DNA of 64,000 nt from Flavobacteriales bacterium (GCA_019694805.1 JAIBBG010000003.1:62001-126000), one strand, 5' to 3'. Positions 27,768-37,148 are shown, counted from the stretch's first letter. Notes: generated by a model from the letters alone, not told the origin. Translations and numbers: made by a program.

Positions 27768-28541
27768 TTACTGCACGATATGCAGGATACTGTCGGCCCA
27801 GATTTGATAGGCTATTGGTGACAAATGCACGCCATCGGTGGTGTATTGTTTTTCAAGTGTGCCTTCTTGATCTGTAAGCACGGTGTTGAGATCTATGTAT
27901 GCCGCACCATGATCAAACGCCATTTGACGCAGTTCAACATTGTATGATTGAACAAGTGTATTTACTTCACGGTATTCTTCGCGTCCATTTTCGTGACTAC
28001 CAGCATCTGCGGAAACGGCGACTATGGAAGTCAGAATGGGTTTGGCGCCGACCAATTGGGACATGTGTATTATTTCGAGAAAGCACTGAATAATGGTATC
28101 GTGTGAATAAATCTGAAGATCATTGATACCGGATTCGATGACCCAATATCGACTCTTACCCGGGGGAAGTAGTCGACTTCGTTCGCGAGTGCATGGCAAC
28201 TCATCGCCACCGAGTCCCCAATTCACTACCTGATGATTGGGGAGTAATTCTTTCCAATTTCCCCGTGAAACAAGTGAATTACCGATTAGAATTACATCGG
28301 CTGAATCGTTCAATGGTTGATCAAGAAGCTGTTTGATTTGATGGACTGAATATCGACAGTTGAATGTGTTTGCTGTGGGCTGGCTCTCATTTTTGTGCTG
28401 ACACGAAACCGCAACGATAAGAATTGAAAATGGGAAGAAGAACAGGCGCGTGGAACGAATGAAAGCTATTACTGAAGCGCACGTTTTAAGGCATCTATGG
28501 TCCTCTGCTTTTCTTGTGATTTGGTGATAATTCTTCCGCAA
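27768..28541 (-). CDS. SGNH/GDSL-family hydrolase, probable lipoprotein
   Basis: The SGNH core is clear: block I VILIGNSLVSRG (the usual GDS replaced by GNS), block III ESGINDL (GxND class) and block V DGVHLS with Asp and His. These enzymes are esterases, lipases or carbohydrate deacetylases. A hydrophobic segment (LFFFPFSILIVAVSC) ends in a good lipobox VAVSC, suggesting a lipoprotein. The start is uncertain: no ATG lies between the lipobox and 28637, and an ATG there would overlap the divergent dehydrogenase start by 54 nt. I chose the TTG at 28541; a rare start nearer the signal, or an altered 5' end, is also possible. The substrate is unknown. Confidence 0.8.
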   Translation of the reverse strand: MRKNYHQITRKAEDHRCLKTCASVIAFIRSTRLFFFPFSILIVAVSCQHKNESQPTANTFNCRYSVHQIKQLLDQPLNDSADVILIGNSLVSRGNWKELLPNHQVVNWGLGGDELPCTRERSRLLPPGKSRYWVIESGINDLQIYSHDTIIQCFLEIIHMSQLVGAKPILTSIVAVSADAGSHENGREEYREVNTLVQSYNVELRQMAFDHGAAYIDLNTVLTDQEGTLEKQYTTDGVHLSPIAYQIWADSILHIVQ

Positions 28542-28583
28542 TTTTCGATGAGTGGAATGTAATTTCGCGCTAAAATAATTCTT

Positions 28584-30143
28584 ATGCAAAACGTGGCGAC
28601 AAATTCTCAGGTGAACATGGAATCTGAATTGCTTCAATTGGGATTGAAGCAGGTTAATCTTGGAACATCAACCGGAATGGAATTTTTTGCCTCCGGAGGT
28701 GAGTTGTCATCGTATTCGCCGGTGGACGGATCTCTCATTGGTGTGGTAAAAATGACTACCGCGGAAGACTATGAACGGGTTATCGAACAAGCTCAAAAGG
28801 CATTCAAATACTGGAGACAGGTTCCTGCTCCTAAGCGTGGTGAAATTGTAAGACAATTCGGAGAAAAGCTTCGCCAGCATAAGCAGTCTTTGGGAAAACT
28901 CGTTTCCTATGAAATGGGAAAATCTTTGCAGGAGGGTCTGGGTGAAGTTCAGGAAATGATTGACATCTGCGATTTCGCAGTAGGTTTATCAAGACAACTT
29001 TATGGCTTGACCATGCATAGTGAGCGCCCTGGTCACAGAATGTATGAGCAATGGCATCCACTCGGGCTGGTGGGCATCATTTCGGCTTTCAATTTTCCGG
29101 TAGCTGTTTGGAGCTGGAATAGCGCGTTGGCGTGGATTTGCGGAGACGTGTGTATTTGGAAAGGATCAGAAAAAACCCCACTTTGTGCGGTTGCTTGTCA
29201 AAATATTTGGAACGAAGTGGCGAAAGAAAATAATTTGCCAGAAGGTATTTCATCTGTGATTACCGGGGGTGCGGATATTGGTGAAATGATGGTCACTGAT
29301 ACTCGGGTGCCATTGATAAGCGCAACCGGCAGCACAAGAATGGGTCGCATTGTGGGCGCGAAAGTGGCGGAGAGATTTGGTAAGAGCCTATTGGAATTGG
29401 GCGGAAATAACGCCATCATCGTTACGGAAAATGCTGATTTGAAGATGACCATTATTGGAGCTGTCTTTGGCGCATGTGGAACAGCGGGTCAGCGTTGCAC
29501 GACGACGCGGAGGCTGATCATACATGAAAGTATTTTCGACGAGGTTAAATCAAAAATTTCAGCCGCTTATGGTCAACTGAAAATTGGAAACCCATTGAAT
29601 GAGAATAACCATGTGGGTCCTCTGATTGATAAAGACGCCGTGCGTTTGTACCTCAACAGCATTGAAGAAGCTAAAATGCAGGGTGGTAAAATCGTGGTTG
29701 AAGGCGGCGTTTTACAAGGTGAGGGCTATGAAAGTGGATGCTATGTGAAACCATGCGTTATAGAGGTGAAAGACAGTAGTTTACCTATTGTACAACATGA
29801 AACCTTCGCTCCAATTCTCTACATTATGAAATACAGCGACCTGGACGAAGCTATTTCAATGCAAAACGGTGTGGTACAGGGACTTAGTAGTAGTATTATG
29901 ACGACCAATATGCGCCAGGCTGAGAAATTCCTTTCTTGTGAGGGAAGTGATTGTGGTATCGCAAACGTAAACATTGGTACTTCTGGTGCAGAGATTGGTG
30001 GCGCTTTCGGTGGTGAAAAGGAAACTGGAGGTGGCAGGGAATCCGGTTCTGACGCCTGGAGAAATTACATGAGAAGGCAAACGAATACCATCAACTATAG
30101 CACGAGCTTACCTCTCGCACAAGGCATCAAATTCGACCTGTAA
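28584..30143 (+). CDS. ALDH7-type aldehyde dehydrogenase (aminoadipate semialdehyde class)
   Basis: A 519-residue NAD(P)-dependent dehydrogenase. Cofactor-binding VGIISAFNFPVAVWSWNSALAW lies near 150-175 and TGSTRMGRIVGAKVAERFG near 248-266. The general base is the Glu in LLELGGNNA, and the catalytic Cys is in GTAGQRCTTTRRL. The last feature and the end RESGSDAWRNYMRRQT match the antiquitin/ALDH7 branch, whose bacterial members oxidise alpha-aminoadipate semialdehyde or piperideine-6-carboxylate in lysine breakdown. The precise substrate is inferred by family. ATG at 28617 is an alternative start. The promoter area overlaps the 5' end of the divergent SGNH gene. Confidence 0.93.
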   Translation: MQNVATNSQVNMESELLQLGLKQVNLGTSTGMEFFASGGELSSYSPVDGSLIGVVKMTTAEDYERVIEQAQKAFKYWRQVPAPKRGEIVRQFGEKLRQHKQSLGKLVSYEMGKSLQEGLGEVQEMIDICDFAVGLSRQLYGLTMHSERPGHRMYEQWHPLGLVGIISAFNFPVAVWSWNSALAWICGDVCIWKGSEKTPLCAVACQNIWNEVAKENNLPEGISSVITGGADIGEMMVTDTRVPLISATGSTRMGRIVGAKVAERFGKSLLELGGNNAIIVTENADLKMTIIGAVFGACGTAGQRCTTTRRLIIHESIFDEVKSKISAAYGQLKIGNPLNENNHVGPLIDKDAVRLYLNSIEEAKMQGGKIVVEGGVLQGEGYESGCYVKPCVIEVKDSSLPIVQHETFAPILYIMKYSDLDEAISMQNGVVQGLSSSIMTTNMRQAEKFLSCEGSDCGIANVNIGTSGAEIGGAFGGEKETGGGRESGSDAWRNYMRRQTNTINYSTSLPLAQGIKFDL

Positions 30144-30545
30144 TCAGGCTTTCTTTTGTTTATTCTACCTTCTACCTTTGGATTGTTTTCAATGGGCGGG
30201 TGGATTTATCCAATGAAAATTCACGTGGAACGGTATAATCGTTCCCTAATAGTGGATGTTTCGTCAAGTATTGAGCTTGTTTTTGATTGAAGACAGCCGA
30301 ATGAGTGTGATATTGAACGCATCACACCAATCTTAGATCCAGATTATGTAGTGCTTTCGTTAATGAGATTCAAAAACCTTCATTACCGGTTTGCTCGCGT
30401 GTGTTTCGAGCGCGCAAGCGTCGTCAGTATTACGGAGTGTACTCGAAGCGAGCAAAACCAGTCCCGATCAATTGGGAAGCGCAAATTCACGAGGATTTTG
30501 AGTGGTCATGAAAATGCACTGAATTATCTAGCTTAGAGGTCGTCA
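30144..30545. other. convergent intergenic region with palindromes and gene-like remnants
   Basis: This 402-nt gap lies between the 3' ends of the dehydrogenase and mnmG genes. It contains a 6-bp hairpin (GGAACG/CGTTCC, 30227-30245) without a good T-run and the larger palindrome at 30388-30459. Two forward frames are open over part of it (30291-30536 and 30317-30513) without a credible start, and both look protein-like for short stretches. It may be a decayed gene or a dispersed repeat; neither can be settled here. Confidence 0.45.
30388..30459. repeat. 72-nt imperfect palindrome, REP/MITE-like
   Basis: Outer arms GGTTTGCTCGC (30388-30398) and GCGAGCAAAACC (30448-30459) pair with one bulged base. 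A second pair, TTCGAG (30405-30410) and CTCGAA (30442-30447), lies just inside. The element is in a convergent intergenic gap, where dispersed palindromic repeats often lie. Copies elsewhere cannot be checked from this window. Confidence 0.45.
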
Positions 30546-32420
30546 TCACCTTCCTATGTGAAGGAGCAAGACACTAATATCCGAAGGATTTACTCCACTA
30601 ATTCTGGATGCCTGACCTATGGTTTCTGGTCTGATTTTTTTCAGCTTTTGCCGTGATTCGGTGCTTAGGTTAACGACTTTATCGTAATCAAAATCAACCG
30701 GCAGAATCAAATGTTCCAAGCGAAGCATTTTATCAGCAAGTTCCTTCTCTTTCGAAAGATAACCGCTGTACTTCACTTCTATCTCGACTTGTTCCAGTAT
30801 ATCTTCCTGACTCACGTTGAATTCACCGGACAATTGGCTTATTTCTGGGTATAGAGGCGTTAAATCCGATAAATTGAGTTCGGGACGTCCGAGAATACCA
30901 ATGGCCTTGACTTTTTGCGTTATTGGGGAGCTATTGCGTTTTTCCAGAACAGGATTGATGTCATCGGGCGAAACAGACAAGGTCTCTAAGAATTTGCGGA
31001 CGCTAGTTTTACCTTCCCGCTTCTGTTCCACATGAAACATGCGTGCATCTGAAGCAAGTCCAATACTGTGAGAGAGTGGTGTAAGCCTTTCGTCAGCATT
31101 ATCCTGTCGAAGTAATGTTCTGAATTCAGCCCTGCTGGTGAACATGCGATAAGGCTCTTCTGTTCCCTTGGTAATGAGATCGTCGATCAATACGCCGATG
31201 TACGCCTGATCTCTGGTTAAAACGAATGGATCTCTTTCTTGCGCCCAAAGCGCAGCATTGATCCCGGCAATAAGTCCTTGGCAAGCGGCCTCTTCATATC
31301 CAGTGGTCCCGTTGATCTGTCCGGCCATGAAAAGTCCGGGAATAGCCTTGGTTTCAAGTGTGTGCTTGAGTTGTTCTGGTGGAAAATAATCATACTCTAT
31401 CGCGTAACCTGGACGAAACATTTTTGCGTTTTCAAAGCCTGGAATGAGCCTCAATGCCTTCAATTGCACATCGTCTGGAAGACTCGTTGAGAAACCATTG
31501 ACATAAATTTCAATTGTGCTCCAGCCCTCAGGTTCAGCAAATATTTGGTGGCGGTCTTTATCCGCAAATCTGGTGATTTTGTCCTCAATGGATGGACAGT
31601 ATCGTGGTCCGACTCCCTGTATTCTCCCCGCATACATGGGACTTTTTTCGAATCCTGTTGCTAAGATGTCGTGAACCTGCTGGTTGGTATATGTAATCCA
31701 ACATGATTTCTGCATCTTGAGTTTTTGGGTGTCTGAAAAGCTGAATTTGCCCGGCTTTTCATCGCCCAGTTGTTCCTCCATTTTGCTGTAATCCAGTGAG
31801 CGGCCATCAATTCTTGGTGGAGTTCCAGTTTTCATTCTACCACTTCGAAATCCGAGTGAATTCAACTGTTCTGTGAGGCCTTCTGCCCTCTTTTCGCCGA
31901 TTCTTCCACCTCTAAATTGTTTCTCACCAATATGGATTACTCCGTTGAGGAAGGTGCCGCTTGTGATGATGACCGAGCGACAATCAAAGCGTATCCCCAT
32001 ACCTGTGATAACACCCTCAATGCGGTTGTTATTGATGACGATTTCTTTGACCATATCCTGCCAAAAGTCAACATTCTCAATGGATTCCAAAGTGTTTCTC
32101 CATTCTTCAGCAAAACGCATTCTGTCGTTCTGAGTCCGTGGACTCCACATGGCTGGGCCTTTCGAACGATTCAGCATACGGAATTGTATAGCAGATTTAT
32201 CTGAAACAATTCCTGAGTAACCTCCCAGTGCATCGATCTCTCGAACTATTTGACCTTTGGCTATACCGCCCATGGCCGGATTGCAACTCATTTGTCCTAT
32301 CTTATTCATATCCATTGTAATAAGAAGGACTTTGGCACCAAGATTAGCTGCTGAAGCTGCGGCTTCGTTGCCCGCGTGACCAGCACCGACAACCACTATA
32401 TCATATGAAGTATATCCCAT
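30546..32420 (-). CDS. mnmG: tRNA uridine-5-carboxymethylaminomethyl modification enzyme MnmG
   Basis: About 624 residues starting at [21 protein letters not shown]; the upstream GTG at 32447 would add nine residues the family lacks. With MnmE it installs the cmnm group on U34 of certain tRNAs. The FAD-binding GxGxxG is in [12 protein letters not shown], and family signatures [36 protein letters not shown] and [15 protein letters not shown] are present. The C-terminal helical domain ends [19 protein letters not shown]. Length is normal. A parS-like palindrome lies just upstream, and ybeY precedes it by 36 nt on the same strand. Confidence 0.97.
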   Translation of the reverse strand: MGYTSYDIVVVGAGHAGNEAAASAANLGAKVLLITMDMNKIGQMSCNPAMGGIAKGQIVREIDALGGYSGIVSDKSAIQFRMLNRSKGPAMWSPRTQNDRMRFAEEWRNTLESIENVDFWQDMVKEIVINNNRIEGVITGMGIRFDCRSVIITSGTFLNGVIHIGEKQFRGGRIGEKRAEGLTEQLNSLGFRSGRMKTGTPPRIDGRSLDYSKMEEQLGDEKPGKFSFSDTQKLKMQKSCWITYTNQQVHDILATGFEKSPMYAGRIQGVGPRYCPSIEDKITRFADKDRHQIFAEPEGWSTIEIYVNGFSTSLPDDVQLKALRLIPGFENAKMFRPGYAIEYDYFPPEQLKHTLETKAIPGLFMAGQINGTTGYEEAACQGLIAGINAALWAQERDPFVLTRDQAYIGVLIDDLITKGTEEPYRMFTSRAEFRTLLRQDNADERLTPLSHSIGLASDARMFHVEQKREGKTSVRKFLETLSVSPDDINPVLEKRNSSPITQKVKAIGILGRPELNLSDLTPLYPEISQLSGEFNVSQEDILEQVEIEVKYSGYLSKEKELADKMLRLEHLILPVDFDYDKVVNLSTESRQKLKKIRPETIGQASRISGVNPSDISVLLLHIGR

Positions 32421-32439
32421 TTTACTGACCTTTACGAAA

Positions 32440-32456
32440 TGTTCCACGTGGAAACA
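32440..32456. promoter_or_regulatory. parS-like palindrome upstream of mnmG
   Basis: TGTTCCACGTGGAAACA contains the perfect 12-bp palindrome TTCCACGTGGAA (32442-32453), close to the ParB-binding parS consensus TGTTTCACGTGAAACA. It lies in the 36-nt gap between ybeY and mnmG. parS sites often lie near mnmG (gidA) and parAB in other bacteria, but parAB is not in this window. Confidence 0.4.
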
Positions 32457-32885
32457 CTATTTGAGTTTGTTTTGAAGTTTTTTGAGGTAGAAATCTTCCA
32501 TTTTCCGCATCAAAATTTGATCTGATTTTTTCTTATCTTTATATCCACACAGATGCATAACACCGTGAATTATAACACGTTGTATTTCGTTTTCTTGAGA
32601 AACTTCATTTTCTTGAGCATTCTCTTTTACTCTATCGATACTGATGAATAAGTCACCTGATATGCTGTTTTCCTGACTGTAGTCGAAAGTGATGATGTCA
32701 GTGTAATAATCGTGTTGGAGGAACCGCTGATTAACGTCCAAAAGGTGGTTATCACTACAAAAAACGATTGTAATGGCCCCAGGAACGAGTTTTTCCCTTC
32801 TTATGGCATCATGTATCCACTCGCGGAGGATTCGTTTGTTTTTGAGCCGGTATTTGACATCGATTTGATGGAACGAGATTGTCAT
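32457..32885 (-). CDS. ybeY: endoribonuclease YbeY, 16S rRNA maturation
   Basis: A 142-residue metal-dependent endoribonuclease acting in 16S rRNA 3'-end maturation and ribosome quality control. The metal site is IIHGVMHLCGYKDK near residues 105-120. The usual third His of HxxxHxxxxxH is replaced by Asp (HGVMHLCGYKD), a form I recall from other Bacteroidota members, so it need not be inactive. The preceding YTDIITFDYSQ and ISGDLFISIDRV segments are typical. A TAnnTTTG box lies only 4 nt upstream of the ATG. It lies 36 nt before mnmG on the same strand. Confidence 0.94.
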   Translation of the reverse strand: MTISFHQIDVKYRLKNKRILREWIHDAIRREKLVPGAITIVFCSDNHLLDVNQRFLQHDYYTDIITFDYSQENSISGDLFISIDRVKENAQENEVSQENEIQRVIIHGVMHLCGYKDKKKSDQILMRKMEDFYLKKLQNKLK

Positions 32886-32889
32886 GCGG

Positions 32890-32897
32890 CAAAATTA
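32890..32897 (-). promoter_or_regulatory. promoter of ybeY-mnmG
   Basis: On the minus strand TAATTTTG (-7 box) is preceded by a TTG with a 17-nt spacer, the best complete TTG/TAnnTTTG pair in the window. It ends 4 nt before the ybeY ATG, so the message would be nearly leaderless. Confidence 0.55.
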
Positions 32898-33191
32898 GCC
32901 CTTGTGGTTATCAACAAGTGTTTATAAATGTGATTTTCGATTGAATAGAATGATGACCAGTGAAAAGAAGTGCACTTGAGAAATAGATTCAGTGCAATCA
33001 AAGGGCTTGCGGATGCCATCAAGCGCGTTCTCCCGGTTTTGTGGTCATATTGGAGTGTTTGGATTAGAATTCGCGCTACACAAGAAGTTTGAAACAAACG
33101 TTTGCCTTCAGTTTATACTGATCAAAATGCGCTTGGCTTCACAGGAATTTCCCGTGAAACGAAAACAAATAAAGAGTTGAGATTGGAGGTG
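32898..33191. other. noncoding gap between the RsbW-like gene and ybeY
   Basis: About 300 nt with no convincing gene on either strand. It holds the ybeY promoter at its left end and a TTATCAACA sequence one base from a DnaA box, which alone means little. I see no terminator with a clear T-run after the RsbW-like gene. Confidence 0.4.
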
Positions 33192-33626
33192 TTATTCAGT
33201 TACCACACCGTCGTTTGCCAAAACGGCAAAATCCAGGATCACTACTCGGCCATTGTCCAAAAATTCACATTGATCGGCAAGTTTTCGCATGAGAAATACA
33301 CCGCGGCCATGAGGTTTTTCAATGTTTTCTGGAGCAGTAGGATCTGGAAGATTATTGTAATCGAAACCAGGGCCCTCGTCTTCGACAGTGAAGCGCATAA
33401 GACGATCATCAACTACATCGAAGGTTAGCGTTACCTGTTTGTTTGGGTTGAGTTTATTGCCATGCACAATTGCGTTGTTGACCGCCTCTGTCATAGCAAT
33501 GAGCAATTCACCGTAGTAGTCTTCTTTTACAGCATACTCAGCAAAAACGTCATCAATCAGCTTTTCAGCGAGGTGAATGTTTTCCAGAATGGAAGGAAAC
33601 TTAAGTGTTCGTTTTGCAGCAGCCAT
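33192..33626 (-). CDS. RsbW-like serine kinase/ATPase (anti-sigma regulatory factor type)
   Basis: A 144-residue single-domain protein of the GHKL fold. Motifs are TEAVNNAIVHGN (N-box, about 45-56), EDEGPGFDYNNLP (G1, about 76-88) and GRGVFLMRKLAD (G2, about 100-111). Family members phosphorylate anti-sigma antagonists or bind sigma factors in partner-switching systems. No STAS-domain antagonist or sigma factor gene is adjacent, so partners are unknown. It lies 14 nt after the DUF4175 gene on the same strand, indicating joint transcription. Confidence 0.9.
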   Translation of the reverse strand: MAAAKRTLKFPSILENIHLAEKLIDDVFAEYAVKEDYYGELLIAMTEAVNNAIVHGNKLNPNKQVTLTFDVVDDRLMRFTVEDEGPGFDYNNLPDPTAPENIEKPHGRGVFLMRKLADQCEFLDNGRVVILDFAVLANDGVVTE

Positions 33627-33640
33627 GGAATGTTGCAGGA

Positions 33641-36600
33641 TTATTTCGCGCCTAATTTATTAAAATACGAATTTACCTTGTCCTTGTAATATGGTTTCAG
33701 GGAAGGTGGAACAGTTTTCAACAGTTCAGTTTCTTGTTGTTTTTTGCGCATGTACTCCGCATACTTCATTGGATTGGAGGTAGGATAATCCTGCGCTTCA
33801 TTGCTTTTGCGCTCGTTGTCTTTATCGCGTGTCCGCTCTGCCTCTTCTGCTTTAAGCAGACGAATTTCAATATCTCGTTGTCTGCGTATGGTCTCCTCAT
33901 CGATTTGATTGTTCACAATGTCGCGCTGCAACTCTTCCATTTCTTTGGCAATTTGTTTCAGTTCATTGCCGTTGCCACTGCCATCCTGATTGAGCTCTGC
34001 AGCCTTTTCTTCTACTGCTTTGCGAATAGCCGCCTGCTTTGCAGCCATTTCAGCGAGCTGTTGACTCATACTTTGACCTTGACCTTTGCTTTCTCCTTTG
34101 TTTTTGCCTTGCTTTTTGAGCTCTTCAAGTTGTTTTGCAAGACCCTCTTGCATTTTTTTGATCTGTCCCGCGCTGGGTTTCGGTTTGCTGCCATTGCCCC
34201 CCGGTTTGTTGCAACTACCGCTACCCGGTTTGCTATTGGCTGATTGTTGTTGCATTTGTCGCAGTGCTTCATCCAACATCAACGCAAGATTGTTGAAGCT
34301 GGTCATCACATACTGCTGTGAAGTAGTGATCTCAGCGGTTTTGTGATCCGGAATGCCAGTCAGCGCTTTCTCCATGTATTCGTTCACCAGATTAATTTCA
34401 TGATTAACGGCAGCGCTTATTTGTGGTACTCTTTTGCTTAACGCGAAAAGCGAATCTTCGACCATTTTAGAATCATCCTTGAGTTTTCGTTGCGTATGAC
34501 CAAGGTTCTTATAGTTCGGATCTTTGTGATCAATGGTTTGAAATTTTGACATCACTTCCTCTTGATCAAAACTCAGCGTAATGATGTTCTCAAGCAACGC
34601 ACGCAAAGCGGCCATATCTTCCTCTTGCTGCTCTTGCTCACCAGATTCCATGGCCAGCTCCATCTGCGCGGCCATTTGCTTCATTTTTTGAGATGCACTT
34701 TTTTGTGATTTCGAAGCGTTGCTTTTTTTGTTCTTACTCAATTCATCAGAACTTTTTTGCTGCTCTTGCTCAATCTCCTTCTGTTGTTCTTCCGTTTCGG
34801 GCATCCCATTTGGATTTTCAAGTTCCTGATTGAGTTTTTCTAGCTCATCCAGTTCCTTTTCCATTTCTTTGAATTCCTCGTTAAGTCTTTCCTGTTCCTT
34901 CTTCAGCTCTTCGCTATCTGCATTTTTTTGCTCACTTTGCTCTGATAATTTTTCCTGTTCATCGGCGAGTTTTTCGAGTTTTTCAATCGCCTTTTCCATC
35001 TTCTGTTCAAACTCGAGTTGTTTGAATTGTTCCAATGCCCGATCCAATTCCTTTTCAAGATCTTCATTCGAAAGATCCATTTTATCCAACTCTTTCTGAA
35101 TTTCATCTTTATTCAACTCTTCCATCAGGCGCTGCATTTCGTCCATGAGCTTTTGAAGCTCTGGGGTCATCACCTCATTCATCAGCTCTTCAAGTTGTTT
35201 TTGTTTTTCCTTGAGCTGCTCATTAGGCTGATTGAATTCGTTTTCCTGTTGGTTCTTTTCCTGATTTTCTTGTTGAATTTCCTCAACCTGCTTTTGCAAT
35301 TCTTCCTGGCGCTTCATCAACTCTTCAAGTTTCTTTTTATCCTGCCAGTTCATTTCTTTTTTGTCCAACAGTTGTCTTTGGAGTTCTTCAAGTTGTTTCT
35401 CGAGTTCTTTAGCATCTTTTACACTCTCTTCGAGTTTGTCTTTGATGTTTTCGTTTTTCTGATCAATTCGTTCTTCAAGCTCTTCAGCAGTGGGAACGGC
35501 ATATTCGCGAATACCGGTGGTTGCAGATTTGGAGCCGTTGAAACCGTCATTATCCCATACCTCGAAGAAGTACGAAATTTTATCTCCTGGTGAAACGTTT
35601 AGGGGGCGTAAATCCCAACTATGGAAGAATTCGTCGGTGATGTTTTCATGTGAAACAGGAAGTTCTAGCGTGTGTAGTTGATCATCCGTATTACCATTTT
35701 CCTGATGTGTAAAACGATAATTGAAGGTTAGTCTTTTAAAGCCATAATCGTCATGCACATTTCCTGTGAAATACATCTCTAAAAGCGAGGCGCTGTCATG
35801 AGCCTCTTCAACATTGATAGATGGATGAACATCAGGAATCACTTGAATTCTGTAACTCATGCTGTCTCCAGAAGGCATATATTGATTGCTTGTTCTAAGT
35901 GCATACATCAATGAGTTCACAGCGGTCTGTGAGAAAGAAGACTCATCATCGCCAGAAGGAATGGAGTATGTGCTATCGCCGAACTGAATGTTCAACAAGT
36001 CTGTATTTCTGGTTGAGAAATTCCAGCTGATTTTTGTGCCCTGTGGCACAACAAGATCGCCAGTATTGGAGATCATCTCGTCCTGACGTTTGATGTATGA
36101 GGGGAAGTTGAGTTCAACATCGAAGTCGATCAACCGCGGTGCAGGAAGAACCAACAATTCAAATTGATCAGAATAATAGCCAGAAGCGAAAAAAGCAAAC
36201 GGAACATCCTCTTGCACGTTCCTGAAAGTATAGCTGAAACTGGCCATGGAGTCGCGGTCAGTCACGAATTGTTGCGAACCGATGACGATATAGATCTTAT
36301 CTGGAATTTCTTTTCCAGTCACATTAAATCGAAAGGTGTAATCAGAATTCTCCGGAGTGGTGGGATGTTCTTCGACAGCGATGATGTGAAACGGAGCTTC
36401 ATCAGGAATGATTTGGCCGTGACGAATGAGTCGGTCTGTTGGATTGGTTATGACACTCGGAGCAGCGAATAACAATATGAGAATTACAGCCAAAGGAGGG
36501 AGTACCCATTTGATGTATTTTTTATTTTCCCGAAGATCAATGGCACTGCTGAATGGAACCGGTCGTAGTTCCCGCATTTTCTGATTGATACTTGCTTCGA

Positions 36601-36997
36601 GAAGTGAATTGTCCGTGGTGTCGGCTTCAAGATCCTTAAGTTGAAGGGTATTGAGCAACTTGTCTTGTACATTGGGAAAATGCCGACCAATGATTTCGGC
36701 CGCTTGATTGTGCGAAATCACTTTTCCGAGATGGAACATTTTCGCAATGGGGATCACAAAGAATCGGATGAGCACGAAAGCCGCGGAAGCGATAAACAAC
36801 CAAAAAAGGAAGGTTCTCATAACGATGCTGAACCGCCCGAAATATTCCAGCAAAATGACAATAAGATATGTAGCAAGGATGAGAGAGAGACCATACATGG
36901 CTCCCCGTATCATTTTGTTTTTGTAATACTTACGGATAAACTGATCCAGTTTCTGAATCAAAAGGGTGTATTCCGCATGATTAGACTTCATCTCCAT
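33641..36997 (-). CDS. DUF4175-family large coiled-coil membrane protein
   Basis: An 1118-residue protein. Three hydrophobic helices lie at about residues 32-52, 62-85 and 165-183 in the N-terminal part, followed by a beta-rich periplasmic-type region to about 500. A very long Lys/Glu/Gln-rich coiled coil (about 500-780, heptads such as LEKELDRALEQFKQLEFEQKMEKAIEKL) comes next, and then a Gln/Ser/Gly/Lys-rich segment (about 900-1040) to the end. DUF4175 is a familiar Bacteroidota and Alphaproteobacteria family without settled function; the shape suggests an envelope scaffold. A TACTTTTG box at 37077-37084 probably starts the transcript, which continues into the RsbW-like gene. Confidence 0.88.
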   Translation of the reverse strand: MEMKSNHAEYTLLIQKLDQFIRKYYKNKMIRGAMYGLSLILATYLIVILLEYFGRFSIVMRTFLFWLFIASAAFVLIRFFVIPIAKMFHLGKVISHNQAAEIIGRHFPNVQDKLLNTLQLKDLEADTTDNSLLEASINQKMRELRPVPFSSAIDLRENKKYIKWVLPPLAVILILLFAAPSVITNPTDRLIRHGQIIPDEAPFHIIAVEEHPTTPENSDYTFRFNVTGKEIPDKIYIVIGSQQFVTDRDSMASFSYTFRNVQEDVPFAFFASGYYSDQFELLVLPAPRLIDFDVELNFPSYIKRQDEMISNTGDLVVPQGTKISWNFSTRNTDLLNIQFGDSTYSIPSGDDESSFSQTAVNSLMYALRTSNQYMPSGDSMSYRIQVIPDVHPSINVEEAHDSASLLEMYFTGNVHDDYGFKRLTFNYRFTHQENGNTDDQLHTLELPVSHENITDEFFHSWDLRPLNVSPGDKISYFFEVWDNDGFNGSKSATTGIREYAVPTAEELEERIDQKNENIKDKLEESVKDAKELEKQLEELQRQLLDKKEMNWQDKKKLEELMKRQEELQKQVEEIQQENQEKNQQENEFNQPNEQLKEKQKQLEELMNEVMTPELQKLMDEMQRLMEELNKDEIQKELDKMDLSNEDLEKELDRALEQFKQLEFEQKMEKAIEKLEKLADEQEKLSEQSEQKNADSEELKKEQERLNEEFKEMEKELDELEKLNQELENPNGMPETEEQQKEIEQEQQKSSDELSKNKKSNASKSQKSASQKMKQMAAQMELAMESGEQEQQEEDMAALRALLENIITLSFDQEEVMSKFQTIDHKDPNYKNLGHTQRKLKDDSKMVEDSLFALSKRVPQISAAVNHEINLVNEYMEKALTGIPDHKTAEITTSQQYVMTSFNNLALMLDEALRQMQQQSANSKPGSGSCNKPGGNGSKPKPSAGQIKKMQEGLAKQLEELKKQGKNKGESKGQGQSMSQQLAEMAAKQAAIRKAVEEKAAELNQDGSGNGNELKQIAKEMEELQRDIVNNQIDEETIRRQRDIEIRLLKAEEAERTRDKDNERKSNEAQDYPTSNPMKYAEYMRKKQQETELLKTVPPSLKPYYKDKVNSYFNKLGAK

Positions 36998-37076
36998 CGG
37001 TGATCAATCGGTTTCCGGTACGTTTATCTGGCTGAAAAGTTCATCGGAACATGATGCCCAAACGGGCCGGACGTTT

Positions 37077-37084
37077 CAAAAGTA
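37077..37084 (-). promoter_or_regulatory. -7 box of the DUF4175 promoter
   Basis: TACTTTTG on the minus strand matches TAnnTTTG, in the gap after the PhyH-like gene, about 80 nt upstream of the DUF4175 start. Confidence 0.45.
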
Positions 37085-37148
37085 TGCAACACGGCACTGT
37101 GAATTGCGGTAAGTGGTAAATGTTTAAGAAATTTTACGATGTGATAAA

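Noticed and set aside
30351-30536. 61-residue forward gene
   Set aside because: No homologous feel across its length and it overlaps the palindrome. Better described as a relic or repeat.
32886-33191. Origin of replication in the gap beside ybeY
   Set aside because: Only one near-match to a DnaA box and no cluster or dnaA gene. The parS-like site alone does not locate an origin.
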